Made by a program: the position numbers and the translations under genes. The notes beneath the pieces were generated by a model that worked only from the letters and a program-made list of their open reading frames with translations, searched no databases and had not been told where the DNA came from. A DNA stretch of 64,000 nt from Pseudomonas fragi (GTDB taxonomy: Bacteria > Pseudomonadota > Gammaproteobacteria > Pseudomonadales > Pseudomonadaceae), in contig NZ_LT629783.1 of assembly GCF_900105835.1 (NCBI RefSeq), positions 310,001 to 374,000 on the forward strand, written 5' to 3'. Below, one piece after another: positions 63,722 to 64,000 of the stretch; position 1 is the first letter of the stretch, and each line of letters begins with the position of its first letter.

Positions 63722-64000
63722 ATGTCTGTCCAATTGCTGGCGATGGCGCTGGCGCCGTTACTTGGGCTGTTTATCATCAGTATCGGCAACGGCATGCTTG
63801 CCTCGCTGACCACCCTGCGCCTGGACACAATGGGCCAGTCGGCGACCATGGTCGGTATCGTGTCTTCGGCTTATTTTATCGGCCTGACCCTGGGCTCGAT
63901 CTTCAATGACCGGCTGATTGTGCGCATCGGTCATATCCGCGCCTACAGCTGCTTCGCAGCGCTGATTGCCACCTCGATCCTGTTCCAGGGCATGTCATCC
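63722..64000 (+). CDS. MFS transporter (partial, cut by window end)
   Basis: 93 codons visible from ATG 63722 to the edge: MSVQLLAMALAPLLGLFIIS, then SAYFIGLTLGSIFNDRLIVRIG, the loop 2-3 motif region of MFS proteins (helices 1-3). YcaD-like family is likely. The 273-bp gap upstream (63449-63721) holds no gene I can support. Confidence 0.85.
   Translation, partial: MSVQLLAMALAPLLGLFIISIGNGMLASLTTLRLDTMGQSATMVGIVSSAYFIGLTLGSIFNDRLIVRIGHIRAYSCFAALIATSILFQGMSS

Overview
The window is a stretch of Pseudomonas chromosome, most likely from the P. fluorescens/P. putida side of the genus. The evidence is GC-rich coding with short intergenic gaps, REP elements with the typical GTGGGAGCGGGCTTGCTCG arm, a glutamate dehydrogenase of the giant 180 kDa class (gdhB), an mlaA-rssB-rssC block in the P. 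aeruginosa PA2800-PA2797 order, and a LysR-to-TRAP operon matching the itaconate locus PA0877-PA0886. No tRNA, rRNA, insertion sequence, prophage or CRISPR array was seen. The right edge cuts an MFS gene.

Layout. 1-0.5 kb: four tandem copies of a ~124 bp intergenic repeat. 0.6-7.7 kb: an OsmC-YcaO fusion, a DUF2938 membrane protein divergent from a MerR regulator with a classical 19-bp-spacer operator, a REC-GGDEF-EAL response regulator with a degenerate GGDEF, and a MocR regulator divergent from an AhpD-like protein. 7.9-15 kb: a two-partner secretion pair (TpsB, then a 1143-residue TpsA without a toxin tip), a small protein, an exported lactonase-type beta-propeller whose start codon seems to have mutated to ATT, and a small exported peptide. 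15.2-18.2 kb: ECF sigma and anti-sigma, divergent from a membrane-anchored catalase-family protein and cytochrome b561, with the same GGGAATA-N16-GTCT promoter on both strands. 18.3-30.7 kb: a tightly packed minus-strand run moxR, DUF58, DUF4381, batA, batB/C fusion, batD, sbcD, sbcC, GST, mostly with 4-bp overlaps.

31-44 kb: amidohydrolase and small acidic protein; gdhB with an ArgR-like half-site far upstream; DUF4404; mlaA; the rssB/rssC phosphatase and anti-sigma-antagonist pair; LysR divergent from an ankyrin protein, a CDA-fold deaminase and a CynX-type MFS exporter. 44-46.5 kb: a signal-less arylsulfotransferase-like propeller and a GlxA-type regulator. 46.5-56.1 kb: the itaconate catabolic locus, namely the LysR regulator (ItcR-like), itaconyl-CoA hydratase, acyl-CoA dehydrogenase, MmgE/PrpD protein, CoA-transferase, citramalyl-CoA lyase and a TRAP transporter. 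A perfect T-N11-A dyad sits between the regulator and the operon. It lacks the glyoxalase-like gene (PA0880) found in P. aeruginosa. 56.1-64 kb: a tandem REP array, a YeeE/YedE sulfur-compound transporter, an Arg/His-rich exported protein, purine genes (NCS2 urate/xanthine-type permease and 8-oxoguanine-type deaminase), a GFA-family zinc protein, a PAS-GGDEF cyclase and a partial MFS gene.

Most of this is core Pseudomonas metabolism and stress biology. The parts most worth following are the lactonase start-codon lesion, the mirrored ECF promoters controlling a membrane catalase/cytochrome b561 pair, the MerR/DUF2938 switch, the itaconate operon with its MmgE/PrpD gene, and a family of repeats sharing parts across the window.
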